Positions 21,717 through 31,499 of a DNA stretch of 64,000 nucleotides are shown here, piece by piece; the first letter of the stretch is position 1; every line of letters begins with the position of its first letter. The notes under the pieces were generated by a model, which was not told where the DNA came from, ran no database searches, and saw only the letters and a list, made by a program, of their open reading frames with translations. The stretch is from Macrobrachium rosenbergii (lineage: Eukaryota; Arthropoda; Malacostraca; Decapoda; Palaemonidae), in the NCBI RefSeq assembly GCF_040412425.1, contig NC_089781.1:50061227-50125226 (forward strand). Reading direction: 5' to 3'. The translations under genes were made by a program, and so were the position numbers.

Positions 21717-22110
21717 GCCCCTCTGCATGTCTCGTCGTCACCTCGGTTCCTTTTCAAAATTTCGACATAGGTTAGGTTACTTTACTAAAGAAGGTACTTG
21801 AATTATATAAAAAAGAGCCTCTCTGATATTCCTGACACAGACAACACAGGCAATTCGCCGGACACAAATAACAATCAAACATATTTACAGAAAAAAGTGA
21901 ACCACGAACTCAGCCGTCTGCTTCCCGCTCCCCCTCGCTTATCCTGAATGTAGTGAAGGATTGTCGAGAAAAAACGGATCCAGTTTTTTCACGACATCAC
22001 TCATTATCCACCACGTAACTCATTAGGTCTCGTTTGCTATTTCTACTGATCTCCAAACAGGATTAGATAGAAGGTTTTGTCGGCAAAATCCCTGCAGAAA
22101 ATTTTGTCGA
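21717..22110 (-). repeat. 394-bp segment shared with 50.9-52.3 kb (inverted, permuted)
   Basis: Reverse complement of this stretch matches 52215-52335 followed by 50890-51195. Ends contain an inverted pair TGTCGGCAAAAT/ATTTTGTCGACA around CTGCAG (22075-22110). It separates copia integrase (22111 on) from copia RT (before 21716) and has no copia domain of its own, so it is probably another insertion; its class is not recognised. Confidence 0.6.
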
Positions 22111-22950
22111 CAGTTGACATTGTTCTGTTCTTGATGTAATTTGCACGAAGAATGGTTTCAGTCCAGAATTTTTGAGGTACTCCAGACTAGATCATCATGT
22201 ATCTTGTTATAGCCAATAAGCTCTGGTTTAGGTGTTCGGCCCTTCCATTTTGCTGAGGAGTGCAAGGGATTGTCAGCCATCTCTTTATTTCCTTCTCTGT
22301 AAGAAAAGCCGAGAATTCCTTGCTGACATACTACTCACTCCCACTATTAGTACGGATGCACTGCAAAAGTCTGTTGTGTTTTTCTCTGCTCTGGCCATGT
22401 CCTCCTTGAATTTCTCCATTGTTTCACTTTTCTTCTTCATTGCAGCAATTTCACTGTACCTTGAATGGTCGTCCAGAAAGGTGGCAATGTAGCTGCTTCC
22501 ACTTCCACTCGATGATGATCCTTGAATCACTTGCAGGTTTTGGTTTCTTTTTGGACTTACCTTGCATGCATGTGGTGCCGTCTTCAAGTTTTCCCTTTGC
22601 TTCACAAACTTCGGGCAATGCTAGTACATGTCCAAATATTCTGTGCCAAGATTTATGGTTGTACTGTTCCCAGTGATTTCTATATTTTCATTCTTCTTTA
22701 ATTTTATTTCATTCCCTGCAAAATTTTCTTGGTTGTGCATTGATACATCTTTGCTGCTTCATTCCAGTATCGTTTTAGAAATACTTCTTTCACATCTTTC
22801 ACTTGTTTAACCCCTTTATAAGTAATTAACTTGAAACCCTTTTCATCAAATCTTTCAGACATCAAATTTTGATCTAGATTTGGAACATAGTACACTACTT
22901 TTAAGGTTAATCTATATCCACCATACTGGTCTTTCATTTTCATAATCACT
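22111..22950 (-). pseudogene. Copia integrase
   Basis: Order on the minus strand: a GAG-pre-integrase-like zinc region (about 22704-22949, with YYVPNLDQNLMS), core with FLDDHSRYSEIAAMKKKSE (about 22400-22500), then CTPQQNGRAEH-type motif containing the last catalytic Glu (about 22235-22270) and a WTETILRANYIKNR-type end (about 22120-22180). It joins DNA ends to the target. Frameshifts break it. Confidence 0.85.
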
Positions 22951-22959
22951 TTTCCTTTC

Positions 22960-23543
22960 CCTAGGGCTGAAGCTTCTTTCCATCATCCAACTGAAGACTT
23001 TCCATCGCCCCACTTTACATTACCTGTGATGCTCCTGTCAAAATCAACAAGTGTGTCTTTATGAGGTATCATGTGATCACTAGCACCAGAATCCAAGTTC
23101 CATATTAATTTGGAATCTTCTTTCACTGATGACTAGTTTACAATTGCATTCATTTTATCTGTCTTTTCACTTTTATTTTCAATTACAGCAAGAATTACCT
23201 GTGTATTTATTTTGGTTTTGGCAACTTTTGATGTTAGCTCCTCTTCTTCAGATTCACTTTCATTGTTTTCATCACTGTCATATTGTGCTTTCTTCCCTGA
23301 TAATTTCTTCTTGCTTCTTTTATTTTGTTTGTCTTCCGTCTTGTATCTTCTTTCTTCCTTATCTCTTCTTTCTTCAAATTTTGGACAGTTTCTTGCTATA
23401 TGTCCAGGCTGGGTACACGCATAGCAGACAAATCTTTTGTCTTCTTTCTTGTAGCCTCTTGCGTCTTCTCTTCTGTAGTTTGCACTTGAATTTCCAACTT
23501 CTTTTCTTGAATCTCTTCTGAAGCTTGTTTTATGGACTGAAGA
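22960..23543 (-). pseudogene. Copia gag C-terminus and protease
   Basis: A CCHC zinc knuckle CYACTQPGHIARNC (about 23385-23430) marks the nucleocapsid, followed by a Lys/Glu-rich linker. The protease active site LDSGASDHM is intact at about 23060-23100 in a different frame. An open frame of 158 residues covers 23133-23609 but its first 22 codons are family D LTR sequence, because that element inserted at 23543. Confidence 0.87.
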
Positions 23544-24180
23544 TGTAAGAGCCCCGACGCTGTCTCTTCCAAACACGTGTGTGTTCGTGTGTTCGTCGAT
23601 CGTCATCATCGGAGTCGACAGGACAAAACAGGAGCGTCTCGTTTTCTTTCTCTACAGGAACGCGATTTCAACCATACAATATTTCCGTCTGTTTCTCCCT
23701 AAGCATTGTTGTCTTAACGTATGTACAATCACCACTACTTGCATTGCCATGCAAGCATTCTAATAATGTACTCATAATGTTCCAACGAATCTTCTGTATC
23801 AAACTGTGTGTATGTTTCTGTTTGTGAAGACGCCAAAGGTCTCTCCATTTCACATTTATTATGCTATTGCATTGTATCCATTAATGTGTCTTGAATCTCA
23901 TGCAATTGGCCATATGTAGAATTTCCTGACCCTTCCACTGATGTATGTTTCATCACCGTATGTTAATCATGTCTCTTGATATCGCCATCTGTTTGTCTGC
24001 TGACAAACACAGATGTCTGAACCTTATATGTCCGTTTTACCTGTCTGTGTGTAGACGCTACATTACCGCTCGCACGCGTCAATAACATCTTCCAAGATTC
24101 TGTACATTTATCTCAGTAAGGAACAACCAATAAACCAGTTAACACCCAGCCAGTATGTCGCTCATAACCCAGTCCTTACA
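23544..24180 (+). repeat. Family D 5' LTR
   Basis: Starts TGTAAGAGCCCCGAC and ends GTCCTTACA. It has an AATAAA at about 24129-24134 near the end. It lacks the GACCTCAGGTC palindrome found in families A to C. Confidence 0.93.
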
Positions 24181-24721
24181 CTGGTGACCCCGGAGTGACT
24201 CGAAGGACCCGGCCGACCCAAGATGACGACCCACGCGCTGATAGACCCTTCGCCGCCTCGCTGTTTCCCGCCGTTCCTGAGTTCTCAGTATTAGTCCGAC
24301 CTCCGAGATGACCCACTCCACCACCGGAGCCCTGGATACCTCCTCCAGGAAACCTGAAGCCGCCCCCACTCGTACTGGACGAGCTGACCAACGAAGGACC
24401 AGCCACGTCATCCTTCAGCCTGCTGCCGCCTCTCGAGCTGGCTACCAAGGATCAGCCGCCGTCATCCTTCAGCCCTCGAGCCGGCCACCGAAGGATCATC
24501 CGACGTCACCTTCAACCAGCTCCCGTCCTCCTCGAGCTCCTGCTGGCCGGTGCCGCCCTTCAGCCTCCTACCCGCCCCTAGCCCAAGCCCTTCGAGCCAA
24601 CTACAATTGTCGCCAAGACAATTTCCGCATCGATGCCTCGCTTGTGGGGGGAACATTGTAAGAGCCCGTCGCCGTCTCTTCCAAACAATCAGACGTTACA
24701 CACGTCTTGGGGGAGAGTACT
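24181..24721 (+). other. Family D internal region
   Basis: The primer site TGGTGACCCCGGAGTGAC starts at 24182. The 541 bp is GC-rich, in contrast to the LTRs. A 117-residue frame (24308-24661), rich in Pro, Ser, Arg and Ala and ending IDASLVGGTL, has no recognised domain. It may be a decayed gag end or a pol tail. A partial second LTR start (24660-24690, TGTAAGAGCCCGTCGCC) sits just before the purine tract CTTGGGGGAGAGTACT (24705-24720). Confidence 0.75.
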
Positions 24722-25358
24722 TGTAAGAGCCCCGACGCTGTCTCTTCCAAACACGTGTGTGTTCGTGTGTTCGTCGATCGTCATCATCGGAGTCGACAGG
24801 ACAAAACAGGAGCGTCTCGTTTTTCTTTCTCTACAGGAACGCGATTTCAACCATACAATATTTCCGTCTGTTTCTCCCTAAGCATTGTTGTCTTAACGTA
24901 TGTACAATCACCACTACTTGCATTGCCATGCAAGCATTCTAATAATGTACTCATAATGTTCCAACGAATCTTCTGTATCAAAACTGTGTGTATGTTTCTG
25001 TTTGTGAAGACGCCAAAGGTCTCTCCATTTCACATTTATTATGCTATTGCATTGTATCCATTAATGTGTCTTGAATCTCATGCAATTGGCCATATGTAGA
25101 ATTTCCTGACCCTTCCACTGATGTATGTTTCATCACCGTATGTTAATCATGTCTCTTGATATCGCCATCTGTTTGTCTGCCGACAAACACAGATGTCTGA
25201 ACCTTATATGTCCGTTTTACCTGTCTGTGTGTAGACGCTACATTACCGTCCGCACGCCAATAACATCTTCCAAGATTCTGTACATTTATCTCAGTAAGGA
25301 ACAACCAATAAACCAGTTAACACCCAGCCAGTATGTCGCTCATAACCCAGTCCTTACA
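24722..25358 (+). repeat. Family D 3' LTR
   Basis: Near-identical partner of 23544-24180; differences include one extra T near 24821, one extra A near 24981 and a two-base loss near 25255. Confidence 0.93.
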
Positions 25359-25801
25359 AAGATTCCTCTTCTTTTCTTGCCTCGAATTTATCTTGCCTCT
25401 CCTCGAAAAGCAGTATTGACTTTTGATATTTAAATCTTCAATTTTTGAGACTGATTTCAACAAAATTTGATACTTGGGAACATGTTTAAGTACAAATACA
25501 GCTACCACTGTCTCCAAACTGAGCCACTTCTTCTCCTAAAGCTGCATTTACACCTCTGGCTAATCTGATCACATAGGCTATCTATTCCCTCATAGACATT
25601 TCTTCAGTTTTTCTGCATCTACACAGTTCTTTTAACACATCAGCTATTTGGAATGTATCTATTTTTGTGTGGATATCTCTCAAAATTTCTCATACTTCTT
25701 TTGCTTTGGTGCATTCGATGATGTCGGCCAGATCCAAATTATCCAATCTGTGTGTGGTATAACCGAGAGCGTCGTTATTTCTTTGATGTTGTAGTTGCGT
25801 C
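25359..25801 (-). pseudogene. Copia gag, middle part
   Basis: Minus-strand text includes an ECTKAKEVWEILRDIHTK-type stretch (about 25660-25720) typical of copia gag (UBN2-like), followed by a LKELCRCRKTEEMS-type helix (about 25590-25640). The piece is bounded by family D (AAGA duplicate at 25359-25362) and family A (CGTC at 25798-25801). Frameshifts are present. Confidence 0.8.
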
Positions 25802-26225
25802 TGTAAAGTCACCACATCGACGTCAGTGGAGTGCTTCAGAGGCGTCATTAATTAAGTCTCCGCTGAGCAAGTTTTCCTTGGTGACTTCCCACTTTCTTCG
25901 CACACAATTCGTTACGCCTAACGTGCCAGGTCATGCATTTTCTACCATTTAAATTTTATATGCATTTGTTCAACTGTCATAAATTATGTATCGTATGTTT
26001 CTTTATTCGCAGGCATCAAGACTATCCATATTGAAGTTTTGTATGTTTTGTATTGTAAATTGTACTTGTCCACTGTATATTATTGTTAATTGTTTTTGAC
26101 CTCAGGTCACACTCAATGTCATTGTCTTCCGCGACTCGGCGCCAGTCGGCCTCTATATAAACTGCCTGAATCTGTAATAAACCAGCAGTAACTTTTACCT
26201 GCTCGTTTCTTTTGCACCTCTTACA
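25802..26225 (+). repeat. Family A derivative 5' LTR
   Basis: 424 bp, TGTAAAGTCACC to CTCTTACA. Contains TGACCTCAGGTCA (26097-26109), a TATATAA box 46 bp further on (26154-26160) and AATAAA at about 26177. Followed by the primer site TGGTGACCCCCTGGAGTA at 26227. Confidence 0.92.
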
Positions 26226-26442
26226 GTGGTGACCCCCTGGAGTATCCCGGAGCCATTAGCGGACCAACACGGCAACTCAGTCTTGGCTCCAGGAACTCTC
26301 CAACGCTCTTAGCGGACTAAACACGGCGCTGTAACCAGTGTTTGAGCGTGCCGACAACCACCAGCGTCACTAACAGACTCACACGGCGCACAAAAGTGCG
26401 TTCTGACGCGAGTACCCCACCCAGTAAGAGGGCAAAGAGCGA

Positions 26443-27022
26443 GCATGGACGCTGGCATCCCTCCTTCCTGCAGTTAATCATGGACCTCGCAGACTCGGAG
26501 GTTCACCTTCCTCCCATCTCACCCGCACCCGTCCCTCGCACCGAGGCCTCCTGCACCTCCACACCCATGCCAGCGCCCCGAACACTCCATGGCCCAGCAA
26601 CACAGTCGCGGGCGCCCTGGCCATAAAGTTGCCACCTTTTATACAGGGGAACCCAACGATGTGGCTGCGTAGGGTTGAGAGCCACTTCAGGGTGGCACAC
26701 CTGACAGACGAAATTCTGCAGGCGTTCCTGTGGCACTCCCCGGGAGGAACGATTGGGTTTCAGTAGACCGATTAAAGCCCGCCTTCCTGAGGGAGAGCAC
26801 CGACGTCACTGCAGCACATCCCCCGCCCAGACACCCTTTGCCACACCCAGGCGCCCGCAAACGGCGGGCACGCGGCCGTCCCAGGAAGGGCCCGCCCACA
26901 CCAGCAGCCCAGCAGCCTCACGCGCGGGCCGCCCCTCCGTTGTCCTCAAGAAGCCGTGGCACCCTTCAACGTACCAGCAGATACACAGATTAGTCAGACA
27001 TGTCCCACGTCTTAGGGGGTGA
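26443..27022 (+). pseudogene. gag-integrase remnant fused by deletion
   Basis: Starts at ATG 26443 as in other family A gags and keeps the capsid start MWLRRVESHFRV (about 26659-26695) and LTDEILQ. At about 26722-26730 the text switches to the last part of integrase: LPGRNDWVSVDRLKPAFL (about 26733-26790) and the Pro/Ala/Arg-rich tail. About 3.3 kb present in copy 1 is missing. A shared GGC at the joint suggests a short-homology deletion or template switch. No functional product is expected. Confidence 0.85.
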
Positions 27023-27027
27023 GTATT

Positions 27028-27427
27028 TGTAAAGTCACCACATCGACGTCAGTGGAGTGCTTCGGAGGCGTCATTAATTAAGTCTCCGCTGAGCAAGTTT
27101 TCTTTGGTGACTTCCCACTTTCTGCGCACACAGTTCGTTACGCCTAATGTGCCAGGTCACGCATTTTCTACCATTTAAACTTTATGTGTATTTGTTCAAC
27201 TGTCATAAATTATATATCGTATGTTTCTTTATTCGCAGGCATCATGGCTGTATCCATATTGGAGTTCTGTATGTTTTTGTATTGTAAATTGTACTTGTTC
27301 ACTGTATATTATTGTTAATTGTTTTTGACCTCAGGTCACACTCAATGTCATTGTCTTCCGCAGCTCGGCGCCAGTTGGCCGCTATATAAACTGCCTGAAT
27401 CTGTAATAAACCAGCAGTAACTTTTAC
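27028..27427 (+). repeat. Family A derivative 3' LTR, first part
   Basis: Matches 25802-26200. Interrupted after CTTTTAC by the nested element, whose TTAC duplicate is at 27424-27427. The last 27 bases of the LTR are at 35198-35224. Purine tract CTTAGGGGGTGAGTATT precedes it. Confidence 0.92.
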
Positions 27428-27475
27428 TATAGAGGGATGAAGAAATTTGTTTTTATTTAGCATTTCCCAACGTTT

Positions 27476-27523
<48 letters not shown>

Positions 27524-27867
27524 TAATTGTCGTTGTGAGTGGTTCGGTTGTTGGAGTTCGTTTTACGGGCGCTGTCTGTCTGTCTGTCAGTCTGTCGGGA
27601 GTTTTTGGTTTTGGGGAAGTCTTGGGCAGTTGAGGTCCAACCTTGAAAGTGAACGGGGAGTTCGTCTGGCTTTTTTTGTTTGGATACTGGTACCGATATT
27701 GATGGTGCATGTGTCTCTTTTTTTTCGTTCGTTGTTGGTGGAGGGTCGGTTTGAAATTTTGTTTTGTGGTTTCTGCGTGCTGTGATTATGACCGTGGATC
27801 TTTACCCATCTCCAGCAACCGAAGATCAGGTGAGTGTTGTTTTGTTTGTGGGTTAGAATTCGCCACA
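27428..27867 (+). repeat. 5' LTR of tRNA-Lys Gypsy element
   Basis: 440 bp with a (GA)n run at about 27480-27519. Over 95% like 34749-35193 by eye. It ends GAATTCGCCACA. Confidence 0.92.
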
Positions 27868-27874
27868 TAATACT

Positions 27875-27892
27875 TGGCGCCCAACGTGGGGC
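27875..27892 (+). promoter_or_regulatory. tRNA-Lys primer binding site
   Basis: TGGCGCCCAACGTGGGGC, the well-known complement of the tRNA-Lys(1,2) 3' end used by several retroelements, starts 7 bases after the LTR. Confidence 0.88.
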
Positions 27893-27949
27893 AGCTGGTA
27901 TTGCAGCTGCAAGTGAGATTGGTGGCTGGTAGTGTGACTGAAGAGAAGG

Positions 27950-29900
27950 ATGGAAGAGGAACTGGTAAGGTTGAGAGAGGAGAATACGTGGTTGAGGGGT
28001 GAGAATGAGAGATTGAGGAGTCAGTTGGAGGAGGTGGAGGGAATGCTAAGAAGTGCAAAAGAAGAAATGAAAGGGGAGATGAAAGAGTCAGAAGAGAGAA
28101 TGGAAGAGAGAATGGAAGAGAGGATGGATAAAAAGTTGGAGGGAAATTATGGAAAAGTGTGGAAGAAATGATGAAATAGGTTCAAGGGTGGTTTGGAGAA
28201 GGCTGTTGAGGCAGGTCCTCTGGAACGTGGAAGGGGCAAGTGAGAAAGAAAAGGAGGAAGAAGTGAATGGAAGCGTATGATGTGGAAATAGGAAGTAAGA
28301 AACGAGAGAATGAAAGGCAGGGTAAGGAAAAGGGGAATGAAAAGCAAGGGAAGGAACGGAGGGAAAGTAAGGATAAGTCAGGGGAGGAAAAAGGGAAAGG
28401 AAATTGGTAAGAAGGGTAAGGAAGTGGGAAAAGCAGGAAAGAAGGGAGAGGGTGAAGGCAGTAGTGATAGTGAGGTGGATGGAGGTGAGTGGATAAAAGT
28501 GGATAAAAGAGGGGAAGAAGAGGCACGAGTAAGATGAATGGGGCAAGGAAGTGGACTCTTTGTATTCGAAGAGGGTATGAAAGGACAGAGTGAAAGTAGC
28601 GAAAGTGAGAGTGAAAGGAAAGAAGTGAGAAAGGCACTATGTATGTGAGGGAGGCACCGGGTGAAAGGTATAATGAGTATGGAAGCAAGGATGTGCATGA
28701 TTTCTTTAGGAGATGAAAGGTTTTGTCAGGATAAGCAATGGGGAGAGTAAGAGAGTGTGGGCACGAGAATTAGGAGAATATTTGACTGCTTTTTGCTTGA
28801 TGTATAGGGTTATTATGAGTGTGGGAGATGTTATATGACAAGGTGAAATAGACTGGTTGAGCAAGCTTAGGCTGCAGTGTGAAAGCGAGTGTTGGCATAA
28901 GAGAAGAACAAATTTGATGAGACAAGAATGAAAGCTGGGAAACCTTGTCACTGTATGCTTGTAGGCTGAGACGTTGGCAAGGAAGAAGTTTGGGGATGAT
29001 GGGATAGATGAATGTAAGGAGTTAGTACGAAGTTGTTAGGACACAGATGGAGTTAGAGAATTTGTGAACTTAAAGCCGAAGGAGAAGAAAGATGACTAAT
29101 GAAAGGTTGACTTGGGGAGAAATTTGAAATTGTAGAAGATTATGGGCTTGGATGTGGTTATAAAAGAGAGCAGAAGTGTAAGAGTAAGGGCTGTAGATGA
29201 GAGAGTACCAGAGTTTGAAGCTTTAGGATGCAGTGTTGAGGGGCCCATGAGAATGGAACAATAGTGTAAAAGATAGAGTGTAAGAGCAAGTAATGTGGGA
29301 GGTGCCAGTGAGGATGAATGATGGCTTGTAAGGGAACAACGGTTGATCGGTTAGGGATAGTAGTGTACAAAGGGGAAGGTCGGTGAGGAAGTCGAGCTAG
29401 CATTTAGATGTGGGAAAGGAAGGACATACAAAGAATGAGTACAGGTGGGCTTTAGGAGCGTGTCGGGTGTGGGGCAATCGGGACATTTGGTAAGGGAGTA
29501 CGAAAGATAGGGGTTAAATGCTACAGGTGCGGACAGGTGGGTCATATTGCTAATGGTTGTAGGGGTACTGAAAGGGATTGTAATATGTGCAACCAGATAA
29601 GAATGGGCATTATGCGAATGTGTTCAGAACCGAGAGCTTAAGTGTGTCGAATGTGGGAATGGAAGGGCATGTATCAAGTGTATGTAGACTAAAGAGGGTG
29701 ACTGTGACAGCGACCGGGGAAACTGGAGTGTGAAGGGGTCAGCTGGTGGATCCTCCAGGATGCCAGCGGTGCTGCAGATGCATGTATCGCAGGGCTGCTG
29801 CATGAGGGGAGGTTTTGCTGGAAAGACTGACGAGTGCATGAGGTGCAAGTGTGTTGTAAGGGAGTAAGATTGCCTTAGTAGATGCCACCGGGTGTATGAA
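27950..29900 (+). pseudogene. gag (tRNA-Lys Gypsy element)
   Basis: Starts at ATG 27950 with a 73-residue frame predicted as a charged coiled coil (repeated heptads rich in Glu, Leu, Arg), then a Lys/Gly-rich basic stretch (28310-28537). A CCHC knuckle KCYRCGQVGHIANGC is at about 29528-29570 and a second, broken knuckle follows. Many indels separate the frames. Long open frames on the opposite strand here are by-products of the purine-rich strand. Confidence 0.7.
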
Positions 29901-30260
29901 TGTCATATTTAAGAATGGATGTGAGAAATTGAGGAATACGTGTGAGATTAGGAACTGTCAGGGGGAAGTAAGAGGGATTGGAAATTTAGGGGTAGCAGTG
30001 GTTGGAAGAGGAACGTATTAGAAATTGGGTAGTGATGGATGAAAGTGATTTTTGTGTGACTGAGAGTACGAATGATAAATATGATATTTTATTGGGATGT
30101 GAGTTTTTGAAAAATGCTGGATGGTGGTCCGTCTCTAGTATGAATGTAATTGAATTAATGTATGAAAAGGATGTGCTTGGGGATTTGTATTTGGGGAAGG
30201 ATGGTAGGGTTGAGCAAAAAAATTGTGGAAGAGAGGCCTGTAATTGCGACAGAGGGTAAA
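29860..30260 (+). pseudogene. Protease remnant (tRNA-Lys Gypsy element)
   Basis: KIALVDATGCMNVIF (about 29868-29915) aligns with the protease active site, with the usual D-S/T-G changed to D-A-T-G. A later frame reads YDILLGCEFLKNAGWW (about 30077-30125), the standard C-terminal protease motif. The catalytic change and a frameshift indicate a dead enzyme. Confidence 0.72.
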
Positions 30261-30689
30261 AGTGCCACATGAGATTGGAGAAGTTGTGAGTGTGAAAGTG
30301 GTACGCCGGAGTCCCAGATAGCCAAATAATGATAGTGGTGTGAGTATGTGGTTGAGGAATAGACATAACAATTAGTCAGGCAAATGTGTGTGTATATGAT
30401 GCTCTTTGAAACATGGGAGATCCGAGGGTATATATAACGCCATTGCCGACAGTGTCAGGAAGAAGCGAGTCCGAGGAATATGTGAGGGAGATTATGGGAA
30501 TATTACGACGTTGGTGAATGTGGATGATGAGAGGTACGTGAAGGTACGCAGGTGATGACAGGTGATTTGAAATTAGTTAATGATTGGACGTATGAGGACT
30601 GAAGGAAAGTGTTGCAGATGAAAATGTAAGATAACGTAAGAGAACGATTGAGGAGAATGTTGTGGATAGGTGGGGGCGTGAGACGAGGA

Positions 30690-31420
30690 TTTTGGGGGAT
30701 CGAAGCTTCCCGAATTTAAAATAGTTCTGGAAGACGACACCCCCATATATCAGCGCCCCCGACATTTTTCTCCGTCTATCAATCGTGAGATAGAGGAGCA
30801 GTGTGAGGAGCTTGAGAGGGTGTGGGGAGTGATTGAAAGGAGCCATGCCTGGCCAGCCCCATTGTACCGGTACATAAGCCAGATGGAAGTTTGCGAACGT
30901 GTGTGGATTATCGGAAGGTGAACAGTAATCTGTGAAGAGCGATTCCCGATGAATGGTGTCTGATTGTGTGTACAAGATGAATAGAATGAAAGTGTTTACA
31001 AAATTAGATCTGCAGCAAGAGCACAGATGCCTCTGGAGGAGGGGCAGGCACATGGCCTTTCTAGTGGTCTGCCACCAGTTCCGAAGATTGAGTTTCGACT
31101 GGCTATGCGCTTGCTGCCCTTCCAAAGGGCAATGAATGTGGTTCTGGCTGGGTTTGATCGCAAGAAGGTAAACTGTTTTTACATACATTTTGATTATGAG
31201 TGACCAGAAGAGAATATGGAACTGCTTGAACGAGTGTTAGAAAGGTTGGAAGAAGTAGGAATAAAAGTAAAACTTGAAAAGTGTGCTTGGTTGGCTGAGG
31301 AGGTGGAATTCCTAGGGCATATGGTGAGTGGAAGAGGTGTAAGGAAGAGTGATAACTTCAGAATAAGGTAAGGGAATTTCCATGTCCCCGACCGTAAGTG
31401 TGAGTTGAAAGGATTTTGGG
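30690..31420 (+). pseudogene. Reverse transcriptase remnant (tRNA-Lys Gypsy element)
   Basis: PIVPVHKPDGSLRTCVDYRK (about 30858-30915) is the fingers motif. VFTKLDLQQ (about 30990-31015) holds motif A with its Asp. A later frame gives VGIKVKLEKCAW and EFLGHMVSGRGVRK (about 31255-31345), the thumb. The YxDD box is not readable, apparently lost in a degraded stretch near 31170-31200. Confidence 0.75.
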
Positions 31421-31499
31421 TTTAATTGAGTTTGAAGCGAAGTTTATAAAAGATTGTTCAGGATCGGGAAACCACTTACTGAATGGATCAGGGAAGAGA

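Larger units (their letters stand above)
23544..25358 (+). mobile_element. TRIM-like non-autonomous LTR element, family D
   Basis: Two 637-bp LTRs (23544-24180 and 24722-25358) enclose only 541 bp. The LTRs differ at fewer than about a dozen positions, so the insertion looks young. Target duplication AAGA lies at 23540-23543 and 25359-25362. It has a tRNA-Trp-like primer site and a G-rich purine tract but no pol, so it needs enzymes from another element. It interrupts copia gag. Confidence 0.92.

Noticed and set aside
23129..23521. 130-codon plus-strand frame rich in Phe/Leu/Ser resembling a membrane protein
   Set aside because: It is the antisense of the Lys/Glu-rich copia gag linker and zinc knuckle on the minus strand.
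27447..27785. Frames with Arg-Glu repeats in the LTRs (also 34768-35076 and 49634-49963)
   Set aside because: Translations of (GA)n runs inside LTRs; no conserved domain.
28088..28698. Several 100-170 codon minus-strand frames, Ser/Leu/Phe-rich
   Set aside because: They arise because the plus strand of the tRNA-Lys Gypsy gag is purine-rich and C-poor; composition is low-complexity and the gag knuckle and coiled coil are on the plus strand.
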